A stretch of DNA of 64,000 nucleotides from Mesorhizobium sp. 113-3-3 (GTDB taxonomy: Bacteria > Pseudomonadota > Alphaproteobacteria > Rhizobiales > Rhizobiaceae): contig NZ_AP023243.1 in assembly GCF_016756495.1 (NCBI RefSeq), forward strand, positions 7,010,501 through 7,074,500, in the 5' to 3' direction. The notes beneath the pieces were generated by a model, which was given only the letters and a program-made list of their open reading frames with translations, was not told the origin of the DNA and ran no database searches. The translations under genes and the position numbers were made by a program. Shown piece by piece: positions 8,485 to 17,278 of the stretch (positions are counted from its first letter, which is position 1; each line of letters begins with the position of its first letter).

Positions 8485-9932
8485 ACGCGCTACGCATCAG
8501 GCTGATGCTCTGCCTTCTCTGCGCCTGCCTGGTGGCCTATCTGCTCGCCACTTTTGCCAGCGCGATGCTTCAGGATCCCGACAGCTGGTGGCAAGTGAAG
8601 GTCGGACTGGACTTTCTGGGAAACCGGACGTTTCCCGTCGTCGACCCCTATTCCTATACATTCGGCGGCCAACCCTGGATCGCCAAGGAATGGCTGGGAC
8701 AGCTGCTTCTGGGCCTCGCCTATCGCGCGGGCGGCTGGAATGGCGTCGTCACACTGATCATCGCCACGGTCGGCCTCACCGTCTTCCTGACGGGATGGTT
8801 CCTCAGCGCATGGCTGAAGCCGATACTGGCGATAGCGCTGGCCTTCGCCGCGGCTTTCCTGATCGCCCCGATCTATACGGCGCGCCCGCATGTCTTCACC
8901 TTGCCGATCATCGTCGTCTGGACGGCAATGCTGTTTCGCGCCGCACAAGAAGAGAGGGCCCCGCCGCTGTGGCTCCTCACGCTTGTCGTCTTATGGGCCA
9001 ACCTGCATGCCACGTTCACCCTGAGCTTCGTCATCGCTGCCTTTGCCGGGCTCGATCTGCTGGCGCGTTCGGGCCTGTCGAAACCGGCCTTGCTGGCAAA
9101 ATGGGTCGTTTTCGGCCTGCTCTGCCCCCTGGTCAGCCTGATGCATCCCTATGGGGTGAAAGCCATACTGGCGACGTTCACCGTGGCCTATGGCAACGAG
9201 GCGGTGCCACTCATCCTGGAGTGGCGGGCGTTCAATGCCCAGGAGCAGATCTTCCAGGAAGCGGCGATGTTGCTGGCGCTTTTCGGACTTTTGATATCGC
9301 GGCTGCGGATCGGCTGGGCCAAGGCGTTGTTCATCGTCTTCACCTTGCATGTCTATCTCGCCCATTTGCGGTTCGTCTACCTGCCCTTCCTGCTGATCCC
9401 CCTGGTGATCGCGGTCGAGGTCGCCCGGCAATACCCCTCGCTCTCGACCACGACCTGGCTCGCGGATAAGCGTGACGGACTGGAAAAGCTCCTCGCCAGC
9501 CGGTTCTACGCGATCTGCGGCGCGATGGCTGTCCTGCTGGTCGGCGCGGTCTTCATCCTCGGCAATGCCTACCAGGTTGCGCCAAGCCCGAAGACAGCGG
9601 CCAGCGGTGCGCTGGCATATGCAAGGGATCACCAGCTTTCCGGCAACGTGCTGAATTCCTACAATTTCGGCGGCACGCTGATTTTCCATGGCATCAAGAC
9701 CTATGTCGACGGGAGGACGGACCAGCTGTTCCTGGGCGGCTTCACGAAAGCCGACGACGCGACGGGACACAGCGACGGAAAACCGCTGCTCGAGGCCCAG
9801 TTGAAGAAATACGCCATCGGCTGGGCTCTGCTTACGGCCGACGACACCCGCATCCCCTTCTTCGCGGAGTTGGGCTGGAAACGGGCCTATGCGGACGACG
9901 ATGCCGTGATCTACCTGCCTCCCGGCGCCTGA
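8439..9932 (+). CDS. Multi-pass membrane protein, GT-C-like glycosyltransferase candidate
   Basis: A 497-residue protein starting at the second duplicated ATG, with about ten hydrophobic helices. Soon after the first helix comes the acidic-aromatic motif DPDSWWQVKVG, followed by a PVVDPYSYTFGGQPW loop. This layout, an extracytoplasmic loop with an Asp near the N-terminus and a soluble C-terminal tail, matches membrane GT-C glycosyltransferases that use polyprenyl-phosphate sugars. Placed after GtrB- and GtrA-like genes, it is the likely transferase that moves the flipped sugar to its acceptor. The substrate is unknown and the assignment rests on topology and context. Confidence 0.7.
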   Translation: MNQAAAIATATPSLGDALRIRLMLCLLCACLVAYLLATFASAMLQDPDSWWQVKVGLDFLGNRTFPVVDPYSYTFGGQPWIAKEWLGQLLLGLAYRAGGWNGVVTLIIATVGLTVFLTGWFLSAWLKPILAIALAFAAAFLIAPIYTARPHVFTLPIIVVWTAMLFRAAQEERAPPLWLLTLVVLWANLHATFTLSFVIAAFAGLDLLARSGLSKPALLAKWVVFGLLCPLVSLMHPYGVKAILATFTVAYGNEAVPLILEWRAFNAQEQIFQEAAMLLALFGLLISRLRIGWAKALFIVFTLHVYLAHLRFVYLPFLLIPLVIAVEVARQYPSLSTTTWLADKRDGLEKLLASRFYAICGAMAVLLVGAVFILGNAYQVAPSPKTAASGALAYARDHQLSGNVLNSYNFGGTLIFHGIKTYVDGRTDQLFLGGFTKADDATGHSDGKPLLEAQLKKYAIGWALLTADDTRIPFFAELGWKRAYADDDAVIYLPPGA

Positions 9933-10140
9933 TTTACAGCGTCCGAACGGTTTCGTCAGCGCTCGAAGGTCTGGCATCCGGCTTGACACGGATATTGCAG
10001 TGCAGCAAACTTATGCTGCAGAGCACAGTCCGTGAAACCCACGAGCCACGATTTTTCGAACGACGGGGACATCGCCGCATGAGGAGCATGTCAGGTTCCG
10101 CCGCACGGCTGCCACGGGCCGCGGCCTACGGACCGGCCGA
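9933..10140. other. Intergenic region before the acyltransferase gene
   Basis: 208 bp. A possible -35 element TTGACA is at 9983-9988 within GC-poorer DNA, but no convincing -10 at the usual spacing was found. No gene is seen. Confidence 0.3.
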
Positions 10141-12027
10141 ATGAACTACAGGCGCGATATTGATGGCCTGCGGGCCATTGCAGTGCTGCCCGTCGTACTC
10201 TTCCATTTCGGCGTATCGGCCATTCCCGGCGGTTTCACCGGCGTCGACATCTTCTTCGTCATATCGGGCTATCTGATCAGCGGCAGCCTGCTCGACGATC
10301 TCGAGCGCGGCCAGGTCTCGATCGGCCGCTTTTACTGGCGCCGCGCGCGGCGCATCCTGCCGGCCCTGACCTTCGTCATCGTGCTTGCCAGCATCGCCGC
10401 CTGGTTCATCCTGCTGCCCTCGGATCTCCACGAGTACAGCCTCAGCGTGATCGCGGCCTCGACCTTCTGGTCGAACATCTATTTCTGGAAAACGACCAAC
10501 TATTTCTCCATCGACGCGGAACTGCGGCCGCTGCTGCACACATGGTCGCTGTCGGTCGAGGAGCAGTATTACATCTTCGCGCCGATCCTGGTGTATCTGA
10601 TCTACCGATACGCCTCGAAGCGCTGGCTGACGATATTGCTGCCGATCGCCATCGGCAGCTTTGCCCTGGCGGTCATGGCAACCACGCTGGCGCCGACCGC
10701 CGGCTTCTACCTCTTGCCGACGCGCGTCTGGGAACTGGCGCTGGGCGCCATGCTGATGCTGCGAAGGCCGCCGGCGCTTGCCAGCCGTCCGCTGACGGAA
10801 CTGATCGGGCTGGCCGGTTTCGGCCTGATCGCCTACGGCTTCCTGACGATTTCGGAGAGCGATCCGTTTCCGGGCTACAATGCCCTGTTTCCCTGCATCG
10901 GAACGGCGCTGCTCATCTATGCGGGCCAGCCCCATGCGGACAGGCCGGTCCCTGTCGCCACGCAGGTGCTGCAGCTCACCCCGCTGGTCTGGATCGGCCT
11001 TATCTCCTATTCGCTCTACCTCGTTCACTGGCCGATCAATTCGTTCGTCCACTATCTCTCGCTCAAGGCCATCGGCGTACCGACGATCATGGCGATGATC
11101 GTGGCCAGCGTCGCGCTGGCGACATTCTCGTGGAAATATGTCGAGCAGCCCTTCCGCCAGAAGCGGGCCTTCACGGCCCCTCTGCCCATTTTCGCCTTCT
11201 CGGCGACGGCGATCGCCCTGCTGTGCGTCGGCGGCCTGGCCGGCGCGCTGGGCAAGGGCTTTCCGCAACGGTTCCCGGACTTCTCGACGGAACGGGTGCT
11301 GGTGGGTGACTGGCGCAACGGCGTCTGTTTCAACGAGGGCGCGAGCCGGATCGACAACTGGAACCTGGCCGACTGCACCCGAACGCATGGCTTTCCCACC
11401 AATGTGCTGCTGTGGGGCGATTCCTTCGCCGCGCACTATGTGTCGGGGCTGGAAGCCAATGCTGAAAAAATCCAGGCCAACGTCATCCAGTACACCTATG
11501 CCGGCTGCCCGCCCAATCTGAGCTACTTCTCCTATGCCCGGCCGGCCTGCACGCGCTTCAACGAGCGGGCGCTGTCGATCATCCGCGATGCCAACATCCA
11601 GGCGGTGATCCTGAGCGGCCGATGGACCGACTACCAGGCAAGGGGCTTCGACGGCCTGCAGAAGACAGTCGACCGGCTGCGCGACATGGGCGTCAAGGTC
11701 TATGTCATCGGCCAGTCTCCGGAGTTCATCGCCGACGTCCAGAAAATCGCTTTCTTCGCAAGACGCGAGCACGTCGCGAACACATCCTGGCCGATGGCGA
11801 TGGATCCGGACATCAACAAGCAGGTGCTGCCCTTCGTCAAAGGGGCAACTTTCATCGACCCGCTGGCCTATCTGTGCGACGGCGCCGGCTGCTCCTATGC
11901 CGACGCGGGAACCAGGCAGTTCCTCTACTTCGACTACGGTCATTTCTCGTCCGCCGGCGCGACGCTCGCCATCTCGAAATACTGGCCAAGCTTCGCCGCC
12001 AGCAACAAGGTCGCCAAGGCAAAATAG
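10141..12027 (+). CDS. Membrane acyltransferase with SGNH domain (OafA/YrhL type)
   Basis: A 628-residue protein. The N-terminal acyltransferase-3 domain (about 1-340) starts with RRDIDGLRAIAVLPVVLFHF, has the FTGVDIFFVISGYL segment and about ten membrane helices including the WSLSVEEQYY motif. The C-terminal part (about 390-628) is a periplasmic SGNH domain with the nucleophile motif WGDSF near residue 425 and a candidate DxxH in FDYGHFS near the end. Such proteins O-acetylate lipopolysaccharide O-antigen or other glycans. It follows the glycosylation cluster on the same strand, so both may modify the same surface polysaccharide. Confidence 0.9.
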   Translation: MNYRRDIDGLRAIAVLPVVLFHFGVSAIPGGFTGVDIFFVISGYLISGSLLDDLERGQVSIGRFYWRRARRILPALTFVIVLASIAAWFILLPSDLHEYSLSVIAASTFWSNIYFWKTTNYFSIDAELRPLLHTWSLSVEEQYYIFAPILVYLIYRYASKRWLTILLPIAIGSFALAVMATTLAPTAGFYLLPTRVWELALGAMLMLRRPPALASRPLTELIGLAGFGLIAYGFLTISESDPFPGYNALFPCIGTALLIYAGQPHADRPVPVATQVLQLTPLVWIGLISYSLYLVHWPINSFVHYLSLKAIGVPTIMAMIVASVALATFSWKYVEQPFRQKRAFTAPLPIFAFSATAIALLCVGGLAGALGKGFPQRFPDFSTERVLVGDWRNGVCFNEGASRIDNWNLADCTRTHGFPTNVLLWGDSFAAHYVSGLEANAEKIQANVIQYTYAGCPPNLSYFSYARPACTRFNERALSIIRDANIQAVILSGRWTDYQARGFDGLQKTVDRLRDMGVKVYVIGQSPEFIADVQKIAFFARREHVANTSWPMAMDPDINKQVLPFVKGATFIDPLAYLCDGAGCSYADAGTRQFLYFDYGHFSSAGATLAISKYWPSFAASNKVAKAK

Positions 12028-12124
12028 GAATCGCGGCCAGCGCCGAGGGAAGCGTGAAAGCGTTTGTTCGAGGCATCGCTTTGCGATTGCCCGAAGGCCG
12101 AACCTCATGGTAACGAGGGCACGC

Positions 12125-12198
12125 GCGGGTATGATGTAATGGTAGCCTGTCAGCTTCCCAAGCTGAACGCGCGGGTTCGATTCCCGCTACCCGCTCCA
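12125..12198 (+). tRNA. tRNA-Gly(CCC)
   Basis: A full cloverleaf is visible: acceptor arm GCGGGTA (12125-12131) pairing with TACCCGC (12188-12194), anticodon stem TCAGC/GCTGA around loop TTCCCAA with anticodon CCC at 12157-12159, and T arm GCGGG-TTCGATT-CCCGC at 12171-12187. CCA is encoded at 12196-12198. It borders an AT-richer segment that ends in a recombinase remnant, so the tRNA 3-prime end is a likely integration site. Confidence 0.95.
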
Positions 12199-12488
12199 GC
12201 TTGTGTCCAAGGGTTTTGACCCTGATTTTACGACCTATCAAATTGAGCCGTTTTACACCGAGTTTTACACGATCGGTCCCCGTCTGTTCTTTATCGTGGG
12301 GCTGATTTGGGGCCAGCCAGTGCCTTCCTCACAGCTTTTGCACATGTTGGAGGAAGGCAGGGTGAAATTGTAAGGGGCTTGACTGGTGCTCTCATATCTA
12401 TGCTGCTATTGCTGCCCAATTGGTGGGCCGCCTGGAATAGCTACAGTATAGGCTATCGATAATTTATTTTTAGGTCGCGGGGGCGACA
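12199..12488. other. Gap between tRNA-Gly and the GT25 gene
   Basis: 290 bp whose base composition shifts to lower GC. A TTTTACACCGAGTTTTACACG run near 12251-12271 contains two TTTTACAC direct repeats 12 bases apart. No coding frame or second tRNA piece was found. It is the expected left edge of the putative island. Confidence 0.35.
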
Positions 12489-13250
12489 ATGAAATGTTTG
12501 GTCATTAATCTTGACCGATCTGTTGATCGGCTGGCCGCGGCTACAGCGGAATTTTCTCGTATTGGGATTGATTTCGAGCGCGTCGCTGGTGTCGACGCCA
12601 TGAACGGGGTTCCGTTTACCTCCCCGCCGCTAACCGAAACGGAAATCTGTTGCTTTCTCAGTCACCGCCGCTGCTGGAAGGCCATCGCGGATGGTCCCGA
12701 CCAATATGGCGCGATCTTCGAGGACGACGTTGTTTTTAGCCACGACGCTGGCGGCGTTCTGGCCGATGATACCTGGATCCCGCCAGGCGCTGATATCATC
12801 AAGCTGGAAACATTCTTCAGCCGAGTGAGGCTTGGGAGCCGGCATGTTCCCGTCAGAAACGGGTACTCAGCAAGGCGGCTTCTCGGGCAACACTTAGGTT
12901 CGTGCGGCTACGTGATTTCCAAAAGAGCCGCCCACAGCCTGTTCAGAAACACGGGACGCTTTAAGGCGCCAGTCGATGTCGCCCTTTTCAGCCCAAATCA
13001 GATGACTGCCGCGCGCAACACGATCTACCAATTGATGCCGGCTCTCTGTGCCCAAGCAGTTTTCGTTGGGACGGAGAAACCTTTGAGCTTGATCCAGCTT
13101 ACGCCCAGACCCCATGTAAACAAGCGAATGGCCGACAGGATCCACTCAGAGGCGACGCGCATTTTCTGGTACTTGCGTAACAGGAATTTCCTGTCGACAG
13201 AGAAAGTTGACGCTGTGCGCCTAGGCGGCCCGTCAGTTTACCCCAGATAA
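12489..13250 (+). CDS. Glycosyltransferase family 25 (LPS biosynthesis type)
   Basis: A 253-residue protein opening with KCLVINLDRSVDRL, the start typical of GT25 enzymes, followed by FLSHRRCWKAI and the metal-binding EDDVVF near residue 79, then the SCGYVISKRAAH segment. Family members add galactose or glucose to lipooligosaccharide cores. Base composition and codon use are less GC-biased than the flanking core genes, which suggests transfer. It lies immediately upstream of an FkbM methyltransferase on the same strand, so a joint role in modifying a surface glycan is likely. The sugar and acceptor are unknown. Confidence 0.85.
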   Translation: MKCLVINLDRSVDRLAAATAEFSRIGIDFERVAGVDAMNGVPFTSPPLTETEICCFLSHRRCWKAIADGPDQYGAIFEDDVVFSHDAGGVLADDTWIPPGADIIKLETFFSRVRLGSRHVPVRNGYSARRLLGQHLGSCGYVISKRAAHSLFRNTGRFKAPVDVALFSPNQMTAARNTIYQLMPALCAQAVFVGTEKPLSLIQLTPRPHVNKRMADRIHSEATRIFWYLRNRNFLSTEKVDAVRLGGPSVYPR

Positions 13251-13268
13251 AACCGGTAGCTTACGACT

Positions 13269-13940
13269 ATGTTTGCATTTCCAAGCAGCTTTTTTGAAAT
13301 GTGGTTGAGGTGGCATGCCTACAGGAAATACAAGCGCCGTAGCCGCCATTCGTTTAATCGGGCGTGCTTCAAGCTCATATCTCTGATGCGGCGCCTGCCG
13401 GCCAATTCCCTCATTATCGATGCCGGTGCCAATGTCGGCGATGTAACGGCATATTTCGTAGGCCAGGGCATGCGAGTGATCGCATTTGAGCCGGACCCGA
13501 CAGCGCTGGCGATTCTTCAAAGAAGGTTCTCCGGCAACGACAAGGTGACCATCGAAAACAAGGCGGTCGGCGCGAGAGCCGGCCACGCACCTTTCTTTCA
13601 AACCGCAGCCGTCAGAACAGGTGCCATCTATCAAACAGAATGGTCATCGCTTGATCGGCGCAACGTGCACGATGAAGCCACAACGAGCGTCGAAGTTGTT
13701 GACCTTGTGGCCTACATCAATGCACTGCCGCAGAAGGTTTCCATCCTTAAACTCGACATCGAAGGAACAGAGGCTGAGGTGTTGGAGGCTATTCTTGATG
13801 CTGGGGTGGAGACAAAAATAGACCTGATCGTCGCTGAGACACACGAGCGCTTTTCGCCAGAATTGGCGATGAGGATTGGCGCGTTGAAAGAGCGGATTGC
13901 GGCAAGGCCGATAAGCAACGTCGAACTCGGATGGCGCTGA
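13269..13940 (+). CDS. FkbM family methyltransferase
   Basis: A 223-residue SAM-dependent methyltransferase. The SAM-binding loop is IIDAGANVGDVTAYF (about residues 49-63), followed by VIAFEPDP, and the FkbM motif ILKLDIEGTEAEVLEAI lies near 160-176. FkbM enzymes O-methylate sugars or polyketides. It is 18 bp downstream of the GT25 gene, probably co-transcribed, and shares its lower GC. The natural substrate may be the glycan extended by that transferase; this is inference. Confidence 0.88.
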   Translation: MFAFPSSFFEMWLRWHAYRKYKRRSRHSFNRACFKLISLMRRLPANSLIIDAGANVGDVTAYFVGQGMRVIAFEPDPTALAILQRRFSGNDKVTIENKAVGARAGHAPFFQTAAVRTGAIYQTEWSSLDRRNVHDEATTSVEVVDLVAYINALPQKVSILKLDIEGTEAEVLEAILDAGVETKIDLIVAETHERFSPELAMRIGALKERIAARPISNVELGWR

Positions 13941-14080
13941 CCAGTTAGGGCTGGCGCTGGCCGGAATGTGAGCGGCGGAACCCTTAAGCTTCCCATAAAC
14001 GCCTGCGACAATCAGCGAAATGCCATTGTGCGTCAGTGTCAACATGCCGGCGAATGTCAGGACGGGTTCAACTCCCGGCG

Positions 14081-14260
14081 ACTTGGCCGGACGGCGACCT
14101 GCATTTCCATGACCTGCGCGCCCCGCGGCGACCGAGTTCTGTCTCGTCGGCCTACGCGAGCGAGAGATCGCCTGGATGATGGCTTGAGACGAGGTCGTTG
14201 ATCGTCAAGCGCTATGTAAGCCGTTCGGCCGCCATCCGCGAGCGCATCCACGCCGCGGTG
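14081..14260 (+). pseudogene. Remnant of a tyrosine recombinase (phage-type integrase), C-terminal part
   Basis: Reading across frames, the DNA gives PDGDLHFHDLR (14096-14119 for DLHFHDLR), then after a 2-base shift ATEFCLVGLREREIAWMMA followed by TGA where TGG (Trp) is expected. After another shift it gives IVKRYVSRSAAIRERI. These pieces are in the right order for the catalytic HxxR box, the helix that follows it and the Tyr nucleophile segment (RYVSR). At least two frameshifts and one nonsense change show that it is dead. The N-terminal domain is not visible. Confidence 0.75.
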
Positions 14261-14283
14261 GCCGGCCTTTCGTCAACGGTTCG

Positions 14284-14625
14284 TCACAGCCAGACCCCGA
14301 GCCACACGCGCTCGCGCCAGCAACGCACATGACGGCGGCCATGGCGCCAGTAGCGACGGCAAACCCGTCTCCAGCCGCGACGGCGCCGTCTGCCTCCATA
14401 ATAGCGATCTCCGTCGTAGCGATGATGCCAACGACGGTGGGAGACCTGCTCGACTTCGACGCCGTCATCGCCTTCCAAGACAGCCGCATCCTGCTTGTCC
14501 AGCTCATCGAGAATTCCATTGCCCTGGGGAACGCCGGCAACCGCGCGGCCGGGTCCGGCTAGGCTCGCAAACGCCGCGGCCCCCGCAACGCCTAGCATTC
14601 CAGTGAGAAACAACCGACGTTCCAT
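14284..14625 (-). CDS. Exported Arg/Trp-rich basic small protein (protamine-like C-terminus)
   Basis: Read from ATG 14625, preceded by GGGAGG, to give 113 residues; upstream in-frame Met codons lack such a site. The N-terminus MERRLFLTGMLGVAGAAAF is a Tat-like signal with a twin-arginine and a hydrophobic core. A short acidic region (DELDKQDAAVLEGDDG) is followed by a tail dominated by Arg, Trp, His and Tyr (for example WRRVCRRYWRHGRRHVRCW) with two Cys. Similar proteins occur in other rhizobia with only a loose protamine-like label. The function is unknown; an envelope or periplasmic polyanion-binding role is possible. Confidence 0.75.
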   Translation of the reverse strand: MERRLFLTGMLGVAGAAAFASLAGPGRAVAGVPQGNGILDELDKQDAAVLEGDDGVEVEQVSHRRWHHRYDGDRYYGGRRRRRGWRRVCRRYWRHGRRHVRCWRERVWLGVWL

Positions 14626-14730
14626 CAAAACCTCCCGAGTTGTTGACACCGGCACCTCGTTCCCTCGCCCAAAACGGGCTCCAGCGAGCATGCCGATTTG
14701 GCTGAACGCGCGACTGCACTTCTTGTTCCA

Positions 14731-15720
14731 TCACCCCACTTCGCGCAGGATGAAGTCGTGCAGCATCTTGGCGGCGGGTGACAGCGCGCGATTCCTGACC
14801 GTGATCAGGCTGTAGGGCCTGACTTCGATGTCGAATTCGGTCTGGACGACGTCGATGGCGCCGGCGAGTCCGTCGGGATTCTGGATGAATTTCGCCACCT
14901 GCACCGAGACCGGCGCGATGGCATCGGACTGCGCGACCATGACCAGCGTGAGGAGCAGCGAACTGGTGTTGAGGATCCGGTCCGGCAGCGCGATGTTGCG
15001 GTTGAGGAAATTGCTCTCCATTGCCTGACGCAAGGGCGAGCCGCCCGACTGGAAAACCCAGTCATAAGCGGCGGTGTCTTCCAGCCGCACCACGCTGCCC
15101 ATGGTCAGCGGGTGGCCCCGACGCACGATCAGGCAGGCTTTCTCGACACCGATGACACGCGATTCGAACAGCCGCGGATTGAGATCGTCGGGGATGCGCG
15201 CAATGATGAAATCGTGGCGCGTGGCGATCAGCTCGCGCGCCAGCACATTGGAGGTCTCGACCTGCATGGTGATCTCGATGCGTGGATAGATGCGGCGGAT
15301 TTCGCGAATCGCCGGCACCGCCAGTTCGATCGCCGGCGCCGTAACGGCACCGAGAAACACCGAACCGCCCTTGCCTGCCTTGAGCTCGGAAATCTCGCGA
15401 TCGACCTCGCGCATCTCCAGCAGGATCGAACGCGCACGCCTGGCCAGCGCCTTGCCGTAGGGCGTCAGCGTGATGCCGCGCGGCAGCCTCTCGCACAGCT
15501 TGACCTCGAGCACCGCCTCCATCTCGGCGATCATGCGCGATGCCGCAGGCTGCGAAATGTTCATGACCTGCGCCGCCGCGCTCACCCGGCCATGATCGTC
15601 GAGCGCGACGATCATGCGCATATGGCGCAGGCTGAGACCGCTGCGCAGCAGGGTTTCGCCATCGCCTGGAGTCTCGTTGTAACCATTTGAACCCGCAGCC
15701 GGATTCCGTAACGCCGCCAT
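14731..15720 (-). CDS. gbpR: LysR-type regulator, GbpR-like (galactose/sugar-binding-protein regulator)
   Basis: A 329-residue LysR protein from ATG 15720 with AAGGAAA upstream. The HTH region has LRHMRMIVALDDHGRVSAAA and ISQPAASRMIAEME (about residues 32-70). An effector-binding domain of about 230 residues follows. It is divergent from the chvE gene, the same arrangement as Agrobacterium gbpR, whose product controls chvE in response to sugars. A dyad with the TATACC/GGTATA pattern lies in the shared intergenic region. The gene symbol rests on context plus family membership. Confidence 0.85.
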   Translation of the reverse strand: MAALRNPAAGSNGYNETPGDGETLLRSGLSLRHMRMIVALDDHGRVSAAAQVMNISQPAASRMIAEMEAVLEVKLCERLPRGITLTPYGKALARRARSILLEMREVDREISELKAGKGGSVFLGAVTAPAIELAVPAIREIRRIYPRIEITMQVETSNVLARELIATRHDFIIARIPDDLNPRLFESRVIGVEKACLIVRRGHPLTMGSVVRLEDTAAYDWVFQSGGSPLRQAMESNFLNRNIALPDRILNTSSLLLTLVMVAQSDAIAPVSVQVAKFIQNPDGLAGAIDVVQTEFDIEVRPYSLITVRNRALSPAAKMLHDFILREVG

Positions 15721-15786
15721 GGTTTTTCCTTGCCTCTGCTCGCGGCCCCGCTGGCGTCTGCCAGCCACCCGCCACACGTCATAACA

Positions 15787-15804
15787 TATACCACCTGCGG
15801 TATA
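15787..15804. promoter_or_regulatory. Candidate LysR/GbpR operator dyad
   Basis: TATACC-ACCTGC-GGTATA: 6-bp perfect arms with a 6-base centre containing the T-N11-A spacing of LysR boxes. It lies 67 bases upstream of gbpR and about 230 upstream of chvE. Binding is inferred only. Confidence 0.5.
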
Positions 15805-16032
15805 GCAACCATCAAAGATCGCATTTGACAGTTATGGCAAAAGGGCGGCAACGTCAGCCCGTTCCGAGACGCAACGGTCGCCGACGATAAAATCGTATCG
15901 ATTGAAATCAGCGGCTCGGGGCCATGGGAGGATACCGGAGATCGATATGACGGCAGCAGTGCCTTGGCGCTTCTGCACGATTGCGCGGCCCGCGACCCCC
16001 GGGGTCTGCGTCCATCAACCAGGGAGAGTTAC

Positions 16033-17103
16033 GTGAAAATCATCAAGACACTGGCCGCAGTCGCGGCGCTTGGCATCGCTGCCATGACCTATTCGGCGCA
16101 CGCGGCCGACAAGGGTCTCGTCGGCGTGCTGATGCCGACCAAGACTTCGCAGCGCTGGATCAATGACGGCGACGCCGTCAAATCCCAGCTCGAGGCTCTC
16201 GGCTACACCGTCGACCTGCAGTATGCGCAGGACGACATCCCCAACCAGCTCAGCCAGCTGGAAAACGAAATCACCAAAGGCCCGAAGGCGCTGATCATCG
16301 CCTCGATCGACGGCACCACGCTCTCGGATGCGCTGCAGAAGGCCGCTGACGCGGGCGTCGTCGTCGTCGCCTATGACCGCCTGATCAAGAAGACCAAGAA
16401 TGTCGACTACTACACCACCTTCGACAATTTCGGCGTCGGCGTGATCCAGGCGAATTCGCTGGTCAAGGGCCTCAAGGAACGCTTCCCGAACACCAAGCCG
16501 TGGAACGTCGAACTGTTCGGCGGCTCGCCCGACGACAACAACGCCTTCTTCTTCTACAACGGCGCGATTTCCGTCCTGCAGCCGCTGATCGACGACGGCT
16601 CGATCAAGATCAAGTCCGGCCAGATGGGCATGGACAAGGTCGGCACGCTGCGCTGGCTCGCCGCCACCGCCCAGGCGCGCATGGACAATCTGCTGTCGGC
16701 CAACTACTCGGACGGCAGCCGCGTCGATGGCGTTCTGTCGCCCTATGACGGCCTGTCGCGCGGCATCACCGCCTCGCTGCGCGCCGTGGGCTACGGCACG
16801 GCCGCTCAGCCCTGGCCGATCGTGACCGGTCAGGACGCCGAGACCGCCTCGGTCAAGCTGATCATCACGGGCGAACAGTACTCGACCGTGTTCAAGGACA
16901 CGCGCGACCTGGCCAAGGCCACAGTCGGCCTGGTCGACAAGGTGCTGTCGGGCGGCAAGCCGGATGGCCTCGACGAAAAGACCTACAACAACGACGTCAA
17001 GGTCGTTCCCTCGATCCTGCTGACGCCGCATGAAGTCGACAAGTCGAACTACCAGAAGCTGGTCGTCGACTCCGGCTACATCAAGGCCGAAGACCTGAAG
17101 TAA
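16033..17103 (+). CDS. chvE: Periplasmic multiple-sugar-binding protein ChvE
   Basis: Read from GTG 16033, six bases after AGGGAG, giving 356 residues. A 24-residue signal peptide (ending SAHA) is cleaved before ADKG. The mature protein is a periplasmic-binding-protein type 1 fold with [16 protein letters not shown] at its start, AYDRLI and [12 protein letters not shown] as in ChvE/galactose-binding proteins, and VTGQDAE near 285. In Agrobacterium ChvE binds aldoses for uptake and for presenting sugars to a sensor; only uptake can be supported here. It heads the chvE-ggu operon and is followed by a strong hairpin that should make its transcript more abundant than the transporter genes. Confidence 0.93.
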   Translation: MKIIKTLAAVAALGIAAMTYSAHAADKGLVGVLMPTKTSQRWINDGDAVKSQLEALGYTVDLQYAQDDIPNQLSQLENEITKGPKALIIASIDGTTLSDALQKAADAGVVVVAYDRLIKKTKNVDYYTTFDNFGVGVIQANSLVKGLKERFPNTKPWNVELFGGSPDDNNAFFFYNGAISVLQPLIDDGSIKIKSGQMGMDKVGTLRWLAATAQARMDNLLSANYSDGSRVDGVLSPYDGLSRGITASLRAVGYGTAAQPWPIVTGQDAETASVKLIITGEQYSTVFKDTRDLAKATVGLVDKVLSGGKPDGLDEKTYNNDVKVVPSILLTPHEVDKSNYQKLVVDSGYIKAEDLK

Positions 17104-17120
17104 TCTCTGTTATAAAGTTG

Positions 17121-17149
17121 GGGGTCCTGCGTGACGCAGGGCCCCTTTT
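17121..17149 (+). terminator. Intrinsic terminator-like hairpin between chvE and gguA
   Basis: An 11-bp stem (17121-17131 with 17135-17145, one G-T pair) with a 3-base loop, followed by TTTT. It lies 17 bases after the chvE stop. Partial termination here would favour binding-protein production over membrane components. Confidence 0.8.
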
Positions 17150-17186
17150 CGTTCACAAGCGACCCCGGTATTGTTTCTGCCGGCCT

Positions 17187-17257
17187 AGAGCAATTCCAGG
17201 AAAATTGCGTAGCGGTTTTCCAAAGCGTAGCGCCCCTGGGAATTGCGTAAAAACAAG
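17187..17257 (+). repeat. Rhizobial intergenic repeat element (GAGCAATTCCAGGAAA family)
   Basis: The sequence opens AGAGCAATTCCAGGAAAA and closes GGGAATTGCGTAAAAACAAG, the two ends of a repeat I recognise as common between genes in Mesorhizobium and relatives. CAATTCC and GGAATTG form an interrupted inverted repeat. It sits directly upstream of gguA. Confidence 0.6.
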
Positions 17258-17278
17258 AAAGTCTAGGAGCTTGCCCTG

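Noticed and set aside
10126..12108. Long minus-strand open frame (660 codons) opposite the acyltransferase
   Set aside because: The plus-strand frame has clear acyltransferase and SGNH motifs; the antisense frame has none and reflects GC-rich codon use.
14062..14080. T-arm-like sequence GGGTTCAACTCCC as a possible attR copy of tRNA-Gly
   Set aside because: It matches the tRNA-Gly T arm at about 12 of 15 positions only and lacks the acceptor and CCA end, so it could be chance; not strong enough to call an attachment site.
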